NCBI RefSeq assembly: GCF_029589495.1
Contig: NZ_JAAIVF010000001.1
Coordinates: 62,001-126,000, forward strand
Origin: Speluncibacter jeojiensis
GTDB taxonomy: Bacteria > Actinomycetota > Actinomycetes > Mycobacteriales > Mycobacteriaceae
Direction: 5' to 3'
DNA length: 64,000 nucleotides
Each line of letters begins with the position of its first letter. Positions within the stretch are counted from its first letter, which is position 1. Of this stretch, positions 30,047 to 38,056 are shown piece after piece. The translations under genes were made by a program, and so were the position numbers. The notes beneath the pieces are model-generated. The model made no database searches. It saw nothing but the letters and a program-made list of their open reading frames with translations, and was not told the DNA's origin.

Positions 30047-30077
30047 GTTGCGGGGTCCCGACACCGCAAACTCACGC
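30041..30077 (+). terminator. Hairpin at the end of the alcohol dehydrogenase gene
   Basis: GCGTGAGTT pairs with AACTCACGC, extended by GCG/CGC across a one-base bulge. The stem includes the stop codon. No T-tract follows, so termination is only probable. Confidence 0.45.
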
Positions 30078-30128
30078 ACGGGACGCCGGTACCATCACCG
30101 GGCTGCACCACCGCGATGAGGAGATGAA

Positions 30129-30932
30129 ATGGCCCTGCCGACCCCGACCGCCGACGCCCGCGCTGTGATCACGGGCGCCTCGTCCGGCATCGGTGCGGCC
30201 CTGGCCGCCGATCTGGCGGCCCGCGGCCACTCGCTGATCGTCGTGGCCCGCCGCACGGAACTGCTCGAGGCGCTGGCGGCCCGGCTGACCGAGCAGCACG
30301 GCGTCACCGTGGAGGTACGCGGCCTCGACCTGTCCGACCGTGACGCCCGCGCCACCCTGGTCGACGAGCTCGCCGCGCGCCCGATCAGCGTGCTGTGCAA
30401 CAACGCGGGGATCGCCACCTTCGGACCGGTCGCCGGTCTGGACGCCGGGTACGAGCGCGCCCAGGTCGAGCTCAACGCGGTCGCCGTGCACGATCTGACG
30501 CTGGCCGTGCTGCCCGGGATGATCGAGCGTGGCGAGGGCGCGATCCTGATGGTCGGGTCCGCCGCCGGCAACATGGCCATCCCCAACAACGCGACCTACG
30601 CGGCGACCAAGGCGTTCGTCAACACGTTCTCGGAATCACTGCGCGGCGAACTCAAGGGCACCGGCGTCAACGTGACCCTTTTGGCTCCGGGTCCGGTGCG
30701 CACCGAGCAGCCCGCGCCCGAAGACGCCTCGATCGTCGACCGGATGGTGCCGGACTTCCTGTGGACCTCCAGCGAGTACACCGCGAAGCTGTCGCTCGAC
30801 TCGCTCGGCCGGAACAAGATGCGGATCGTCCCCGGCGTGCTGAGCAAGGCCATGTCGCTTGCCGGACAGTACAGCCCCCGGGCGATCACCGCGCCGATCG
30901 TGGGTCGGTTCTACCAGAAGCTCGGTGACTGA
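30129..30932 (+). CDS. cmrA: Mycolate reductase CmrA-like short-chain dehydrogenase
   Basis: A 267-residue SDR that resembles M. tuberculosis CmrA (Rv2509) nearly end to end: PTADARAVITGASSGIGAALA, LAARPISVLCNNAGIATFGP, YAATKAFVNTFSESLRGELKG, LAPGPVRTE and NKMRIVPGVLSKAMS. CmrA reduces the 3-oxo intermediate to mature mycolic acid, the last step of mycolate synthesis. Glycine-rich NADPH motif TGASSGIG, NNAG and the Tyr-x3-Lys (YAATK) catalytic pair are intact. It lies on the plus strand in the same order relative to the HerA-like gene and orn as in M. tuberculosis. The nsrR-hmp pair inserted here separates them. Confidence 0.92.
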   Translation: MALPTPTADARAVITGASSGIGAALAADLAARGHSLIVVARRTELLEALAARLTEQHGVTVEVRGLDLSDRDARATLVDELAARPISVLCNNAGIATFGPVAGLDAGYERAQVELNAVAVHDLTLAVLPGMIERGEGAILMVGSAAGNMAIPNNATYAATKAFVNTFSESLRGELKGTGVNVTLLAPGPVRTEQPAPEDASIVDRMVPDFLWTSSEYTAKLSLDSLGRNKMRIVPGVLSKAMSLAGQYSPRAITAPIVGRFYQKLGD

Positions 30933-30968
30933 TTTTTCAATCAAATCCGTTGCAGCCCCGCAAAATCC

Positions 30969-30982
30969 GGGACCTAGGTCCC
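30969..30982. promoter_or_regulatory. DosR/DevR-like box upstream of nsrR-hmp
   Basis: GGGACCTAGGTCCC is a perfect 14-base palindrome, followed by a T. It fits the mycobacterial dormancy-regulator core GGGAC-N4-GTCCC (all but one position of GGGACTTNNGNCCCT). It lies about 100 bases upstream of the nsrR start. The dosRS genes are not in this window. Confidence 0.6.
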
Positions 30983-31008
30983 TGTTCCCGGAACCGCGGA
31001 TCACGTCT

Positions 31009-31023
31009 ACTACATATCGTAGT
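31009..31023. promoter_or_regulatory. Inverted repeat upstream of nsrR
   Basis: ACTAC and GTAGT arms flank ATATC. It lies about 55 bases upstream of the nsrR start, in the AT-rich part of the promoter region. It is a candidate regulator site; which protein binds it cannot be read. Confidence 0.35.
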
Positions 31024-31047
31024 GATTGCGCTCACTTTAACTGGACT

Positions 31048-31074
31048 CCCAAATACCAATTAATTACCTTTGGG
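31048..31074. promoter_or_regulatory. Candidate NsrR operator at the nsrR start
   Basis: CCCAAA and TTTGGG arms flank a 15-base AT-rich spacer that includes AATTAATT. The dyad ends three bases before the GTG start of nsrR, where a bound repressor would block both promoter clearance and ribosome loading. An NsrR identity is inferred from position. Confidence 0.4.
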
Positions 31075-31077
31075 AAC

Positions 31078-31530
31078 GTGCAGTTGACCCGGTTCACCGA
31101 TTTGGCGCTTCGCATCGTGATGCGCCTGGCGGTTACCGATAATGGGCCGGCCCCGAGCCACCCGACCACTCGCCAGGTGGCCGACGAACTCTCCGTCCCC
31201 TACACCCACGCAGCGAAAGTCGTTGCGCGACTGAATGTGCTGGGAGTCGTCGAAACCCGGCGGGGCCGTGGTGGCGGCCTGCACATCACCGAATCCGGTC
31301 GGACCGTCTCCATCGGCCGGCTCGCCCGCGAACTCGAGGGCGAGCACGAGGTGATCGACTGCGAGGGCGACAACCCCTGTCCCCTGAGCCAGGCGTGCCG
31401 GTTACGCCACGCGCTGGCCCGGGCCAAGGATGCCTTCTTCGCAGAACTCGATCTCCTCACGGTCGAAGATCTGACCGCCGCTCCGACCCGGGGCGTGCTG
31501 TTGTCCCTGACAGCGCGTCCGCCACGTTAG
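31078..31530 (+). CDS. nsrR: NO-sensing Rrf2-family repressor NsrR
   Basis: A 150-residue Rrf2 regulator. The winged HTH is at residues 1-75 (LTRFTDLALRIVMRLAV, then TRQVADELSVPYTHAAKVVARLNVLGVVETRRGRGGGL). Three cysteines, Cys95, Cys101 and Cys107 (C-x5-C-x5-C), hold the NO-sensitive Fe-S cluster as in Streptomyces NsrR. It represses NO-defence genes and releases DNA on nitrosylation. I chose the GTG at 31078 because LTRFTDLALR is the normal start. It is 33 bases upstream of hmp, its classical target, on the same strand. Confidence 0.9.
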   Translation: MQLTRFTDLALRIVMRLAVTDNGPAPSHPTTRQVADELSVPYTHAAKVVARLNVLGVVETRRGRGGGLHITESGRTVSIGRLARELEGEHEVIDCEGDNPCPLSQACRLRHALARAKDAFFAELDLLTVEDLTAAPTRGVLLSLTARPPR

Positions 31531-31563
31531 CTCGACCCTCATCTCATCCGTCGGGAGGATGCC

Positions 31564-32772
31564 ATGCTCTCTGCCAAGTCGACCGAGGTCGTCCGCGCCA
31601 CACTGCCTGCGATCGGTGGCGCGATCGGCGACATCACGCCGCTGTTCTACGGCAAGATGTTCGCCGCTCATCCCGAGTTGGAGAAGGACCTGTTCAACCG
31701 CGGCAACCAGGCCGCCGGCGACCAGCAACGGGCGCTGGCCGGCGCCATCGCGGTGTACGCCACCATCCTCGTCGACGAGAACGCGCCGGCCCCGTCGGCG
31801 CTGCTGTCCCGGATCGCCAACAAGCACGCCTCGCTCGGCATCACCGAAGATCAGTACGAGATCGTGTACAAGTACCTGTTCGAGGCGATCGTGGCGGTGC
31901 TCGGGGAGGCTGTCACGGCCGACGTCGCGGAGGCGTGGACCGAGGTCTACTGGGCCATGGCGAACGACCTGCTCGAGATCGAGCGCAAGCTGTACGCCGA
32001 TGCAGGCGTCGAGCCCGGTCAGGTCTGGCAGCAGGTGGTCGTGCGCCGCCGCGTGCAGGAATCCCCCGACACCGTGGCGTTCGTCCTCGGTTCCAGGGAC
32101 GGCGCCCCGCTGCCCGACTTCCGCCCCGGCCAGTACATCTCGGTCCAGGTGGAGCTGGCCGACGGCGCCCACCAGATCCGTCAGTACAGCCTCTCGCGGG
32201 CGCCGATGCACGACGAGTGGCGCATCACCGTCAAGGCGATCGGCGAACTCGCCGGCGCACCGGCCGGAGAAGTGTCGAATTTCCTGCACCACAACGTCTT
32301 CGACGGCGACGAGCTGAGGGTCTCGCTGCCGTACGGCGACCTCGTGCTGGACGAGGGCACCGACCCGGTTGTGCTCGTCTCGGCCGGGATCGGCTGCACC
32401 CCGATGGTCGGCATGCTCGACCACCTGGTCAGCACCACCACCGACCGCACCGTGCGCGTCGTGCACGCGGACCGGTCGCCGGCCCGCCAGGCGCACCGGC
32501 GTGAGCTGCAGGAGCTCGTCGATCAGCTGCCCAGCGCGACCCTGCACCACTGGTACGAGGACATCGGCACCCGCCCGAGCACCGACGGCGTCTCGCTCGG
32601 CCGGATCGACGTCGCCGAGCTCGACGTTCCCGCCGACGCGCAGGTGTACCTCTGCGGTCCCATGCCGTTCATGGAGTTCGTGCGCGAGGGTCTGATCGGA
32701 CGCAACATCCCGGCCGACAACATCCACTACGAGGTGTTCGGTCCGGACAAGTGGCTGGTGGCGGCCGGCTGA
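31564..32772 (+). CDS. hmp: Flavohemoglobin NO dioxygenase
   Basis: A 402-residue NO dioxygenase that converts NO and O2 to nitrate with NADPH electrons. Residues 1-140 are the globin (PLFYGKMF with the distal Tyr, IANKHASLGI with the proximal His). Residues 150-400 are the ferredoxin reductase-like part: FAD motif RQYSLSRAP, NAD motif GIGCTPMVGML and CGPMPFM at the C-terminal end. It has the normal length. A GGGAGGATGCC context gives a good ribosome site. A strong hairpin follows the stop. NsrR lies immediately upstream. Confidence 0.95.
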   Translation: MLSAKSTEVVRATLPAIGGAIGDITPLFYGKMFAAHPELEKDLFNRGNQAAGDQQRALAGAIAVYATILVDENAPAPSALLSRIANKHASLGITEDQYEIVYKYLFEAIVAVLGEAVTADVAEAWTEVYWAMANDLLEIERKLYADAGVEPGQVWQQVVVRRRVQESPDTVAFVLGSRDGAPLPDFRPGQYISVQVELADGAHQIRQYSLSRAPMHDEWRITVKAIGELAGAPAGEVSNFLHHNVFDGDELRVSLPYGDLVLDEGTDPVVLVSAGIGCTPMVGMLDHLVSTTTDRTVRVVHADRSPARQAHRRELQELVDQLPSATLHHWYEDIGTRPSTDGVSLGRIDVAELDVPADAQVYLCGPMPFMEFVREGLIGRNIPADNIHYEVFGPDKWLVAAG

Positions 32773-32789
32773 GCTGAGCCGACCACCAC

Positions 32790-32822
32790 GGGCGCGGGCT
32801 TTCTGTCGGGGGGCCCGCGCCC
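32790..32822 (+). terminator. Terminator of nsrR-hmp
   Basis: A perfect 10-base stem, GGGCGCGGGC with GCCCGCGCCC, closes a 13-base loop and is followed by TTCT. It separates hmp from the convergent HerA-like gene. Confidence 0.75.
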
Positions 32823-32842
32823 TTCTCCAGTCCGGCGGGCGG

Positions 32843-34369
32843 TCAGCGTTTCCGGCCGACGCCGAACAGGGTCCGGGAGATCTCCCGGCCCGCCGCGGAC
32901 GCGGCCGACCTCATGAAACTCTTGACCGCGGAGTTGCCGAGGATCTTCTCGACCAGCTCACCCGCCGGCTGCCCCTGTGCCGGCGGGGAATTCAGCGAAT
33001 CGACCTGATGGGCGGCGAGTTTCGCGGTGAGCCGCTCATAGGCGGACTCGCGATCGATCGTCTCCCGGTACTTGGCGCCGAGCTCGCTCGCCTGCGCGGC
33101 ACCGCGGATCGCGCCGTCGCCGATGGTGTCCATCAACGACCGCGGCGCCCGCATTCGCGTCCACGCGACCGGCGTGGGTGCACCCTTCTCGGACAGCACG
33201 GTGACGACGGCCTCGCCGGTGCCCAACGTGGTCAGCGCCTGCTCGAGGTCGTAGACCTGTGTCTTCGGATACGTGCGGACCGTCTTTGTCAGCGCCGCCT
33301 GATCGTCCGGGGTGAACGCGCGCAGCGCGTGCTGCACCCGCGCGCCGAGCTGCGAAAGCACCTCGTTCGGGATGTCGGTGGGCAGCTGGGTGCAGAAGAA
33401 GATCCCCACCCCCTTCGACCGGATCAGCTTGACGGTCTGCTCGACCTGCTGCCGAAACGCCTTGGACGCCTCGGCGAACAGCAGGTGCGCCTCGTCGAAG
33501 ATGAAGACCAGCTTCGGCTTGTCCAGATCACCGGCCTCCGGCAGGTTCTGGAACAGGTCCGCCAGCACCCACATGAGGAACGTCGAGAACAGCTGCGGGC
33601 GGGCCGCCTGCGCGCCGAGCTCGAACAGCGTGATCACGCCCTTGCCCTCGACCACCCTCAGCAGATCCGCCGGATCCAGTTCGGGCTCACCGAAGAACGT
33701 GTCGCCGCCGTCGGCCTCGAGGTTGACCAGCGCCCGCAGGATGACCCCGGCCGTCGCCGCAGAGACCCCGCCGATGCCCCTGAGGTCCTCCTTGCCCTCG
33801 GCCGAGGTGAGGTGGGTGACCACCGCGCGCAGGTCTTTGAGATCCAGCAGCGCCAGCCCCTGCTGGTCGGCCCAGTGGAAGATCAGTCCGAGTGTCGATT
33901 CCTGAGTTGCGTTGAGGCCCAGCACCTTGCTCAGCAGGATCGGCCCGAACCCGGTGATGGTCGCGCGGATGGGCACGCCGATCCCACCGGTGCCGAGCGA
34001 GACGAACTCCGCCGGATACGCGGTCGGGGCCCAGTCGTCCCCGGTGTCCCGTGCACGCTCGCGCACCTTGTCGTTCTCGGCGCCCGGCGCACTGAGTCCG
34101 GACAGGTCGCCCTTGATGTCCGCGAGCACGACCGGTACCCCGGCGGCAGACAACTGTTCGGCGATCACCTGCACGGTCTTGGTCTTGCCGGTGCCGGTGG
34201 CCCCGGCGATCAGCCCGTGCCGGTTGACCGTCGCGAGCGGGATACGTACCTGCGCGCCCGGATCGACGGTGCCGTCGATCACGACCGTGCCGAGTTCGAG
34301 TGCGGTCCCGCCCGTCGCATAGCCGGCGGCGATCTGCGCAGCGGCACCGGCGGTGGCGTCGGATGTCAT
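32843..34369 (-). CDS. HerA-like helicase/ATPase, DUF853 (Rv2510c-like)
   Basis: A 508-residue P-loop ATPase of the HerA/FtsK superfamily. The Walker A motif [10 protein letters not shown] (about 56-65) and Walker [16 protein letters not shown] (about 300) are clear. The DUF853 signature continues with [34 protein letters not shown]. The family includes YjgR of E. coli, whose role is unknown; DNA pumping is inferred from the fold. I chose the ATG at 34369, with AGGAGG eight bases upstream. It is divergent from orn, as Rv2510c is from Rv2511. Confidence 0.88.
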   Translation of the reverse strand: MTSDATAGAAAQIAAGYATGGTALELGTVVIDGTVDPGAQVRIPLATVNRHGLIAGATGTGKTKTVQVIAEQLSAAGVPVVLADIKGDLSGLSAPGAENDKVRERARDTGDDWAPTAYPAEFVSLGTGGIGVPIRATITGFGPILLSKVLGLNATQESTLGLIFHWADQQGLALLDLKDLRAVVTHLTSAEGKEDLRGIGGVSAATAGVILRALVNLEADGGDTFFGEPELDPADLLRVVEGKGVITLFELGAQAARPQLFSTFLMWVLADLFQNLPEAGDLDKPKLVFIFDEAHLLFAEASKAFRQQVEQTVKLIRSKGVGIFFCTQLPTDIPNEVLSQLGARVQHALRAFTPDDQAALTKTVRTYPKTQVYDLEQALTTLGTGEAVVTVLSEKGAPTPVAWTRMRAPRSLMDTIGDGAIRGAAQASELGAKYRETIDRESAYERLTAKLAAHQVDSLNSPPAQGQPAGELVEKILGNSAVKSFMRSAASAAGREISRTLFGVGRKR

Positions 34370-34475
34370 CGATGAACCTCCTGGTTGCACGATCACGCGT
34401 CGATCGCCGCGCCGAGGCGACGAATCTGCCCGCTCAGCACCATATCCGGGCTGCGCCCTGACTAGGGTGATTGTC

Positions 34476-35081
34476 GTGCAGGACAAATTGGTATGGATTG
34501 ATTGTGAAATGACCGGGCTGGACCTGGGCTCGGACAAACTCATCGAGATCGCCGCACTGGTGACCGACGGTGACCTCAACGTGCTCGGCGAGGGTGTCGA
34601 CGTGGTCATCCACGCCGACGACGCGGCGCTCGCCGCGATGCCCGCGGTGGTCAAGAAGATGCACGCGAACTCCGGGCTGACCGAGGAGGTGCGCCGGTCG
34701 ACCGTCAGCCTCGCCGAGGCGGAGAAGATGGTCCTCGACTACGTGCGGGCGCACGTGCCCACCGCGGGGACCGTCCCGCTGGCCGGCAACTCGATCGCCA
34801 CCGACCGCGGATTCATCGCGCGGGACATGCCGGAACTGGACACGTTCCTGCACTACCGGATGGTCGACGTGAGTTCGATCAAGGAATTGTGCCGACGCTG
34901 GTACCCGCGCATCTACTTCGGGCAGCCGGAGAAGGGGCTGTCGCACCGCGCGCTCGCGGACATCGAGGAGTCGATCCGCGAACTCGAGTACTACCGCCGC
35001 ACCGCGTTCGTCGCGAGCCCGGGACCGTCGACCGGCGAGATAGCCGCGATCGCCGCCGAGGTGGTTCCGCCCACGTCCTGA
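34476..35081 (+). CDS. orn: Oligoribonuclease
   Basis: A 201-residue DEDDh 3'-5' exoribonuclease that degrades the short RNAs and pGpG left by other nucleases. The motifs are [12 protein letters not shown] (first D and E), [17 protein letters not shown] (second D) and [14 protein letters not shown] (H and last D). I chose the GTG at 34476 ([14 protein letters not shown]), matching the Rv2511 start. tRNA-His follows, as in M. tuberculosis. Confidence 0.95.
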   Translation: MQDKLVWIDCEMTGLDLGSDKLIEIAALVTDGDLNVLGEGVDVVIHADDAALAAMPAVVKKMHANSGLTEEVRRSTVSLAEAEKMVLDYVRAHVPTAGTVPLAGNSIATDRGFIARDMPELDTFLHYRMVDVSSIKELCRRWYPRIYFGQPEKGLSHRALADIEESIRELEYYRRTAFVASPGPSTGEIAAIAAEVVPPTS

Positions 35082-35089
35082 CCTGCCGA

Positions 35090-35120
35090 TTGGCACCGAC
35101 GGGTGAAGGCACGCTAGTAT
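35090..35120 (+). promoter_or_regulatory. Promoter of tRNA-His
   Basis: TTGGCA (35090-35095) and TAGTAT (35115-35120) are separated by 19 bases and lie 36 bases upstream of the tRNA. The spacing is slightly long for a sigma-70-type promoter. Confidence 0.5.
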
Positions 35121-35156
35121 CGGTTCGCTCTCGACGCACGGCGGCGAGAGCACGAT

Positions 35157-35233
35157 GGTGGGTGTAGCTCAGATGGTAGAGCACTGGGTTGTGATCCCAG
35201 GTGTCGCGGGTTCGAGCCCCGTCACTCACCCCA
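35157..35233 (+). tRNA. tRNA-His(GTG)
   Basis: Cloverleaf with acceptor GTGGGTG/CACTCAC, the extra 5' G at 35157 that is diagnostic for tRNA-His, anticodon stem CTGGG/CCCAG around loop TTGTGAT (anticodon GTG), and T arm GCGGG/CCCGT. CCA is encoded at 35231-35233. Confidence 0.93.
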
Positions 35234-35236
35234 CCG

Positions 35237-35271
35237 AAAGAGGCGCCCACGAGTTTCGTGGGCGCCTCTTT
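35237..35271 (+). terminator. Strong terminator after tRNA-His
   Basis: A perfect 16-base stem from AAAGAGGCGCCCACGA with its complement around a GTT loop, ending in a T run. It can serve either strand. Confidence 0.85.
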
Positions 35272-35284
35272 GCTGTGCGGGCGA

Positions 35285-35413
35285 GCTGCCCGGGCCGAAG
35301 AGTCGCTTGCCCGGGCCGACGGTCACCGGGAAGACCAGCAAGCGGTACTCGTCGACGACACCCACATGGTGCAGCGTGCGGGCCAGTTCCCAGCTCCGTG
35401 CACCTGCAGTTCG
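35285..35413 (-). pseudogene. Remnant of a RibD/DHFR-like reductase
   Basis: About 40 residues on the minus strand, ELARTLHHVGVVDEYRLLVF followed by PVTVGPGKRLFGPG, match the C-terminal part of the dihydrofolate reductase family (RibD C-terminal domain). The N-terminal two thirds and the normal C-terminus are absent; the frame instead runs into the tRNA terminator. It lies back to back with the LysR remnant, so the two probably formed a divergent regulator-enzyme pair before a deletion. It does not encode a working enzyme. Confidence 0.6.
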
Positions 35414-35435
35414 CGCCCCGGGGTCCGTTTGAGAG

Positions 35436-35892
35436 CTCGCCGACGAACTACACTTCGGGCGGACCGCGCAGCGGCTCCACGTCACCCCCGGCCGAATCAG
35501 TCAGGCCATCAAGCCCTCGAACGGCACGTCGGCGCAATACTTTTCGAGCGCACCAGTCGAACCGTGGCCCTCACCGCCATCGGTCGGCGCAACAGGCGAT
35601 CGGCAGGGCGATCACCGCGGGCCGCTCGGTGCGCACCCGCCTCGACGTCGGCTACTCCACGCCGTGGTGCGGAGACGTCGTCCTCGCCGTGGCCGGGTGG
35701 TGGCAGCAGGCGCGGCCCGGCTGCGAGGTGTCCGTGCAGAGGAGGTCCAGTTGCACGATCCACTCGGTGGGTTGCCCCCGCGGGGCGGTCGACGTCCAGC
35801 TCACCGAGTTCCCGATCGCCGAGCCCGCCATCGTCACCGGACCGGTCGTCTTCACCGAGCCGCGCGCGGTCGTCGCTGCGGCCGACGCCTGA
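35436..35892 (+). pseudogene. Decayed LysR-family regulator
   Basis: The plus strand encodes pieces of a LysR regulator in changing frames: the HTH (LADELHFGRTAQRLHVTPGR, then ISQAIK), a shift at about 35512 by one missing base, ALERHVGAILFERTSRTVAL, then in another frame RLDVGYSTPWCGDVVLAVAG and PGCEVSVQ, then VQLHDPLGGLP, and finally AVDVQLTEFPIAEPAIVTGP. At least four frame changes are needed to read it, so it is a pseudogene. The first 25 or so residues and the C-terminal third are also missing. Confidence 0.65.
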
Positions 35893-35912
35893 TCGGGCCC
35901 GACGACACCGAA

Positions 35913-35944
35913 GGCCCGCCCCCCTTGAACTCGGGGGACGGGCC
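35913..35944 (-). terminator. Terminator of the secreted-protein gene
   Basis: GGCCCG and CGGGCC with an inner C5/G5 stem and one G-T pair form a 12-base stem around TTGAACT, 21 bases after the stop of the minus-strand gene. The T-tract is weak. Confidence 0.55.
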
Positions 35945-35965
35945 CAGCGGCGCAGAGCTAGGGCG

Positions 35966-36691
35966 TCAGAGGATTCCGCCGATCGCCTTGCCGATCGCAT
36001 CGCCGAGAACGTCACTGACCGAGCCCGTGCTCGAGAGCTGCCCCTCGGACGAGCCCAGGCCGCTCTGACCGAGGCTGCCGGTGACCGATTCGCCTGCGTT
36101 CTTGGCGCGCGCGGTGAAGCAGGCGGTCAGGTCCGTCAGGGTGGTGCCGACGCCCACGGTGCCGGCGGTGGAGATGCCGCCACTGGTGATCTGCTGGCCC
36201 ACCTTGACCGCGGCCGGAACCGCGTAGGTGAAGGTCGCAGTGACCGGGTTTCCCGAGTTCACGAACCATCCGGTGCTGGTGACCTTCCAGCCGGCGCCGT
36301 TCGGCTCCGGCGTGACCTTCTCGGTCTGCTGTCCGTTCGGAATGCCGAGGTGGTAGGCGGTCACGCTCGCCGAGATCGGCTTGCCGAACCCAGTCGGCGG
36401 ATAGTCGGTGATGGTGTTGACGTAGGGGTTGCCGATGCCGGTGGTGCCCACCACGATCTTGTAGGTGACCGTCGTGCCGACGGCCACGAACTGCTCCGTC
36501 ACCGACTTGTCGTAGGTATGCGTGACGCCCACGGTGCTGATGTCGTTCTTGGTGGCGTGGCTGGACGCCGAGCACACCGGCGCATCGGCGGCCGCGGCGA
36601 TGCCGCTGCCCAGACCGACGGTGAGGCCGGCGCCGACCATGGTGGCTGCAGCCGCGGTGGCGACGGCGCGGCGCATCGAGATGCGGGACAT
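35966..36691 (-). CDS. Secreted protein of unknown function
   Basis: A 241-residue exported protein. The signal peptide is MSRISMRRAVATAAAATMVG, then AGLTVGLGSGIAAAADAPVC, with a cut near AAA-DAP. The mature domain is beta-rich, with Thr, Val and Gly repeats (VTEQFVAVGTTVTYKIVVGT, TGWFVNSGNPVTATFTYAVP) and two cysteines that may pair (PVC and TACF). The Ser/Gly-rich end resembles a flexible tail. Its fold looks like an Ig-like adhesin or surface protein, but I do not recognise the family. The start is ATG 36691, with GGAG six bases upstream. A sigma-70-type promoter lies about 90 bases upstream. Confidence 0.7.
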   Translation of the reverse strand: MSRISMRRAVATAAAATMVGAGLTVGLGSGIAAAADAPVCSASSHATKNDISTVGVTHTYDKSVTEQFVAVGTTVTYKIVVGTTGIGNPYVNTITDYPPTGFGKPISASVTAYHLGIPNGQQTEKVTPEPNGAGWKVTSTGWFVNSGNPVTATFTYAVPAAVKVGQQITSGGISTAGTVGVGTTLTDLTACFTARAKNAGESVTGSLGQSGLGSSEGQLSSTGSVSDVLGDAIGKAIGGIL

Positions 36692-36778
36692 GGGAACTCC
36701 GATCAAAAGCTGCACGAGAGGGTGCGGTGCGAAGGCTGGTCGCCCGTCGCCCGATGTGAGTTGAAACACTCCCGCGCT

Positions 36779-36807
36779 TTTATACGGACATGCGTCCAAT
36801 AACACAA
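36779..36807 (-). promoter_or_regulatory. Promoter of the secreted-protein gene
   Basis: On the minus strand TTGTGT (36807-36802) and TATAAA (36784-36779) are exactly 17 bases apart. The spacer contains GGAC-GCAT-GTCC, a dyad that could be an operator. It lies about 88 bases upstream of the start. Confidence 0.6.
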
Positions 36808-36863
36808 GGACCCGCCCGGAACACTCCCATTTCACCTGCGGGTTTCCTGTAGATCGAGGGGGC

Positions 36864-36887
36864 CGATTCATCCGATCGGATGAATCG
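36864..36887. promoter_or_regulatory. 24-base perfect palindrome
   Basis: CGATTCATCCGA followed directly by its reverse complement, without spacer or mismatch. It lies in the 361-base gene-free stretch between the secreted-protein start and tRNA-Lys, 57 bases upstream of the -35 box. It can be an operator for a dimer or tetramer; no T-tract, so not a terminator. The rest of the stretch shows no gene. Confidence 0.55.
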
Positions 36888-37052
36888 AAGCACCGGGCCG
36901 TCCGACGCCTTGTGCACCCACGCCCGACGACGCCCACAAAGGCCGCCGATTCCCACTTTCACCTGGCGATTTCACATCCGGACACAACAGCTGTTAATGT
37001 TCTCTTCGCACCGAGGGAGCAACCGGAAACGGAATGTCCCCGAGGCGCGTAC

Positions 37053-37125
<73 letters not shown>

Positions 37126-37130
37126 CAGCG

Positions 37131-37167
37131 AAACACCCCGTCCTCTCGATGAGGATGGGGTGTTTTT
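37131..37167 (+). terminator. Terminator after tRNA-Lys
   Basis: AAACACCCCGTCCTC pairs with GAGGATGGGGTGTTT with one G-T pair around TCGAT, followed by further T residues. Typical rho-independent form, usable from both sides. Confidence 0.8.
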
Positions 37168-37265
37168 CGTCTGTCCGGCTACGGTTCGGGCCCCGCGATA
37201 CGCGAAAGGGCGGTTGCGCGGATCGGCTCCCGGCCGATGTCCGTACAACCGCCCGTCCGGACGGA

Positions 37266-37487
37266 TCAGCGGAAGATCTTGACCGCCACGATCACGACCG
37301 CGAGCACACCCGCGCCGATCAGCCCGTAGCGCACCGGCGGCTCGTTCAGCTTCGCGAAGGCAGCCTGCTTGGCCGTGTCGACCAGACGCTTGGGATTGGC
37401 GCGCACGGTCAGTTCGTCGAGCGTGCTGGCCAGCTCGTCGCGGGCGCGCTCGATCTCACGCTCGATGCTCTCGGTGTCCCTGGGCAC
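37266..37487 (-). CDS. DUF3618 membrane protein (Rv2520c-like)
   Basis: A 73-residue protein with an acidic amphipathic N-terminus (DTESIEREIERARDELASTLDELTVRANPKRLV), the DUF3618 signature, and a single C-terminal transmembrane helix (GLIGAGVLAVVIVAVKIF). The role is unknown. It starts at GTG 37487 with GGAGG four bases upstream. It lies between tRNA-Lys and bcp, the same position as Rv2520c. It is divergent from bcp. Confidence 0.85.
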   Translation of the reverse strand: MPRDTESIEREIERARDELASTLDELTVRANPKRLVDTAKQAAFAKLNEPPVRYGLIGAGVLAVVIVAVKIFR

Positions 37488-37573
37488 GTGTCCTCCAATG
37501 TGTTCGTACGACTCGACAACCGTAGTTCAGCGGTCCGCTCGGGGATGCGTCGCGATCGGTAATGTGACCGATT

Positions 37574-38047
37574 GTGACCGACAACCACCGCCTGTCTCCC
37601 GGCGACACCGCACCCGAGTTCACCCTGCCCGACGCGGACGGCAACGACGTGTCACTGTCGGACTACCGCGGCCGCAAGGTCATCGTGTATTTCTACCCTG
37701 CCGCGATGACCCCCGGATGCACCAAGCAGGCCTGCGATTTCCGCGACAATCTCGCCGAACTCAACGGCGCCGGACTCGACGTCGTCGGCATCTCGCCGGA
37801 CAAGCCGGCCAAGCTGGCCACGTTCCGCGAGCGCGACGAGCTGACCTTCCCGCTGCTGTCGGACCCCGAGAAGACCACGCTGACCGCCTGGGGCGCCTTC
37901 GGCGAGAAGAAGATGTACGGCAAGACCGTACAAGGCGTGATCCGCTCGACCTTCCTCGTCGACGAGAACGGCAAGATCGAGGTCGCGCAGTACAACGTGC
38001 GCGCCACCGGGCACGTCGCCAAGCTGCGACGCGACCTGTCGCTCTGA
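37574..38047 (+). CDS. bcp: Thioredoxin-dependent thiol peroxidase (Bcp/PrxQ)
   Basis: A 157-residue peroxiredoxin that reduces hydroperoxides with thioredoxin. The motif YFYPAAMTPGC-TKQA-C gives the peroxidatic Cys and the resolving Cys five positions later, typical of atypical 2-Cys PrxQ enzymes. APEFTLPDADG near the N-terminus and VIRSTFLVDENGKI near the end are family hallmarks. It starts at GTG 37574. It corresponds to Rv2521. The nearby repeated TGTGACCGA (37563-37582) is a coincidence of the start region or a binding site. Confidence 0.92.
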   Translation: MTDNHRLSPGDTAPEFTLPDADGNDVSLSDYRGRKVIVYFYPAAMTPGCTKQACDFRDNLAELNGAGLDVVGISPDKPAKLATFRERDELTFPLLSDPEKTTLTAWGAFGEKKMYGKTVQGVIRSTFLVDENGKIEVAQYNVRATGHVAKLRRDLSL

Positions 38048-38056
38048 GCGGTCCGG

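Noticed and set aside
37563..37582. TGTGACCGA direct repeat in front of bcp
   Set aside because: It overlaps the start codon, and two copies of such a short word next to a GTG start are weak evidence for a site.
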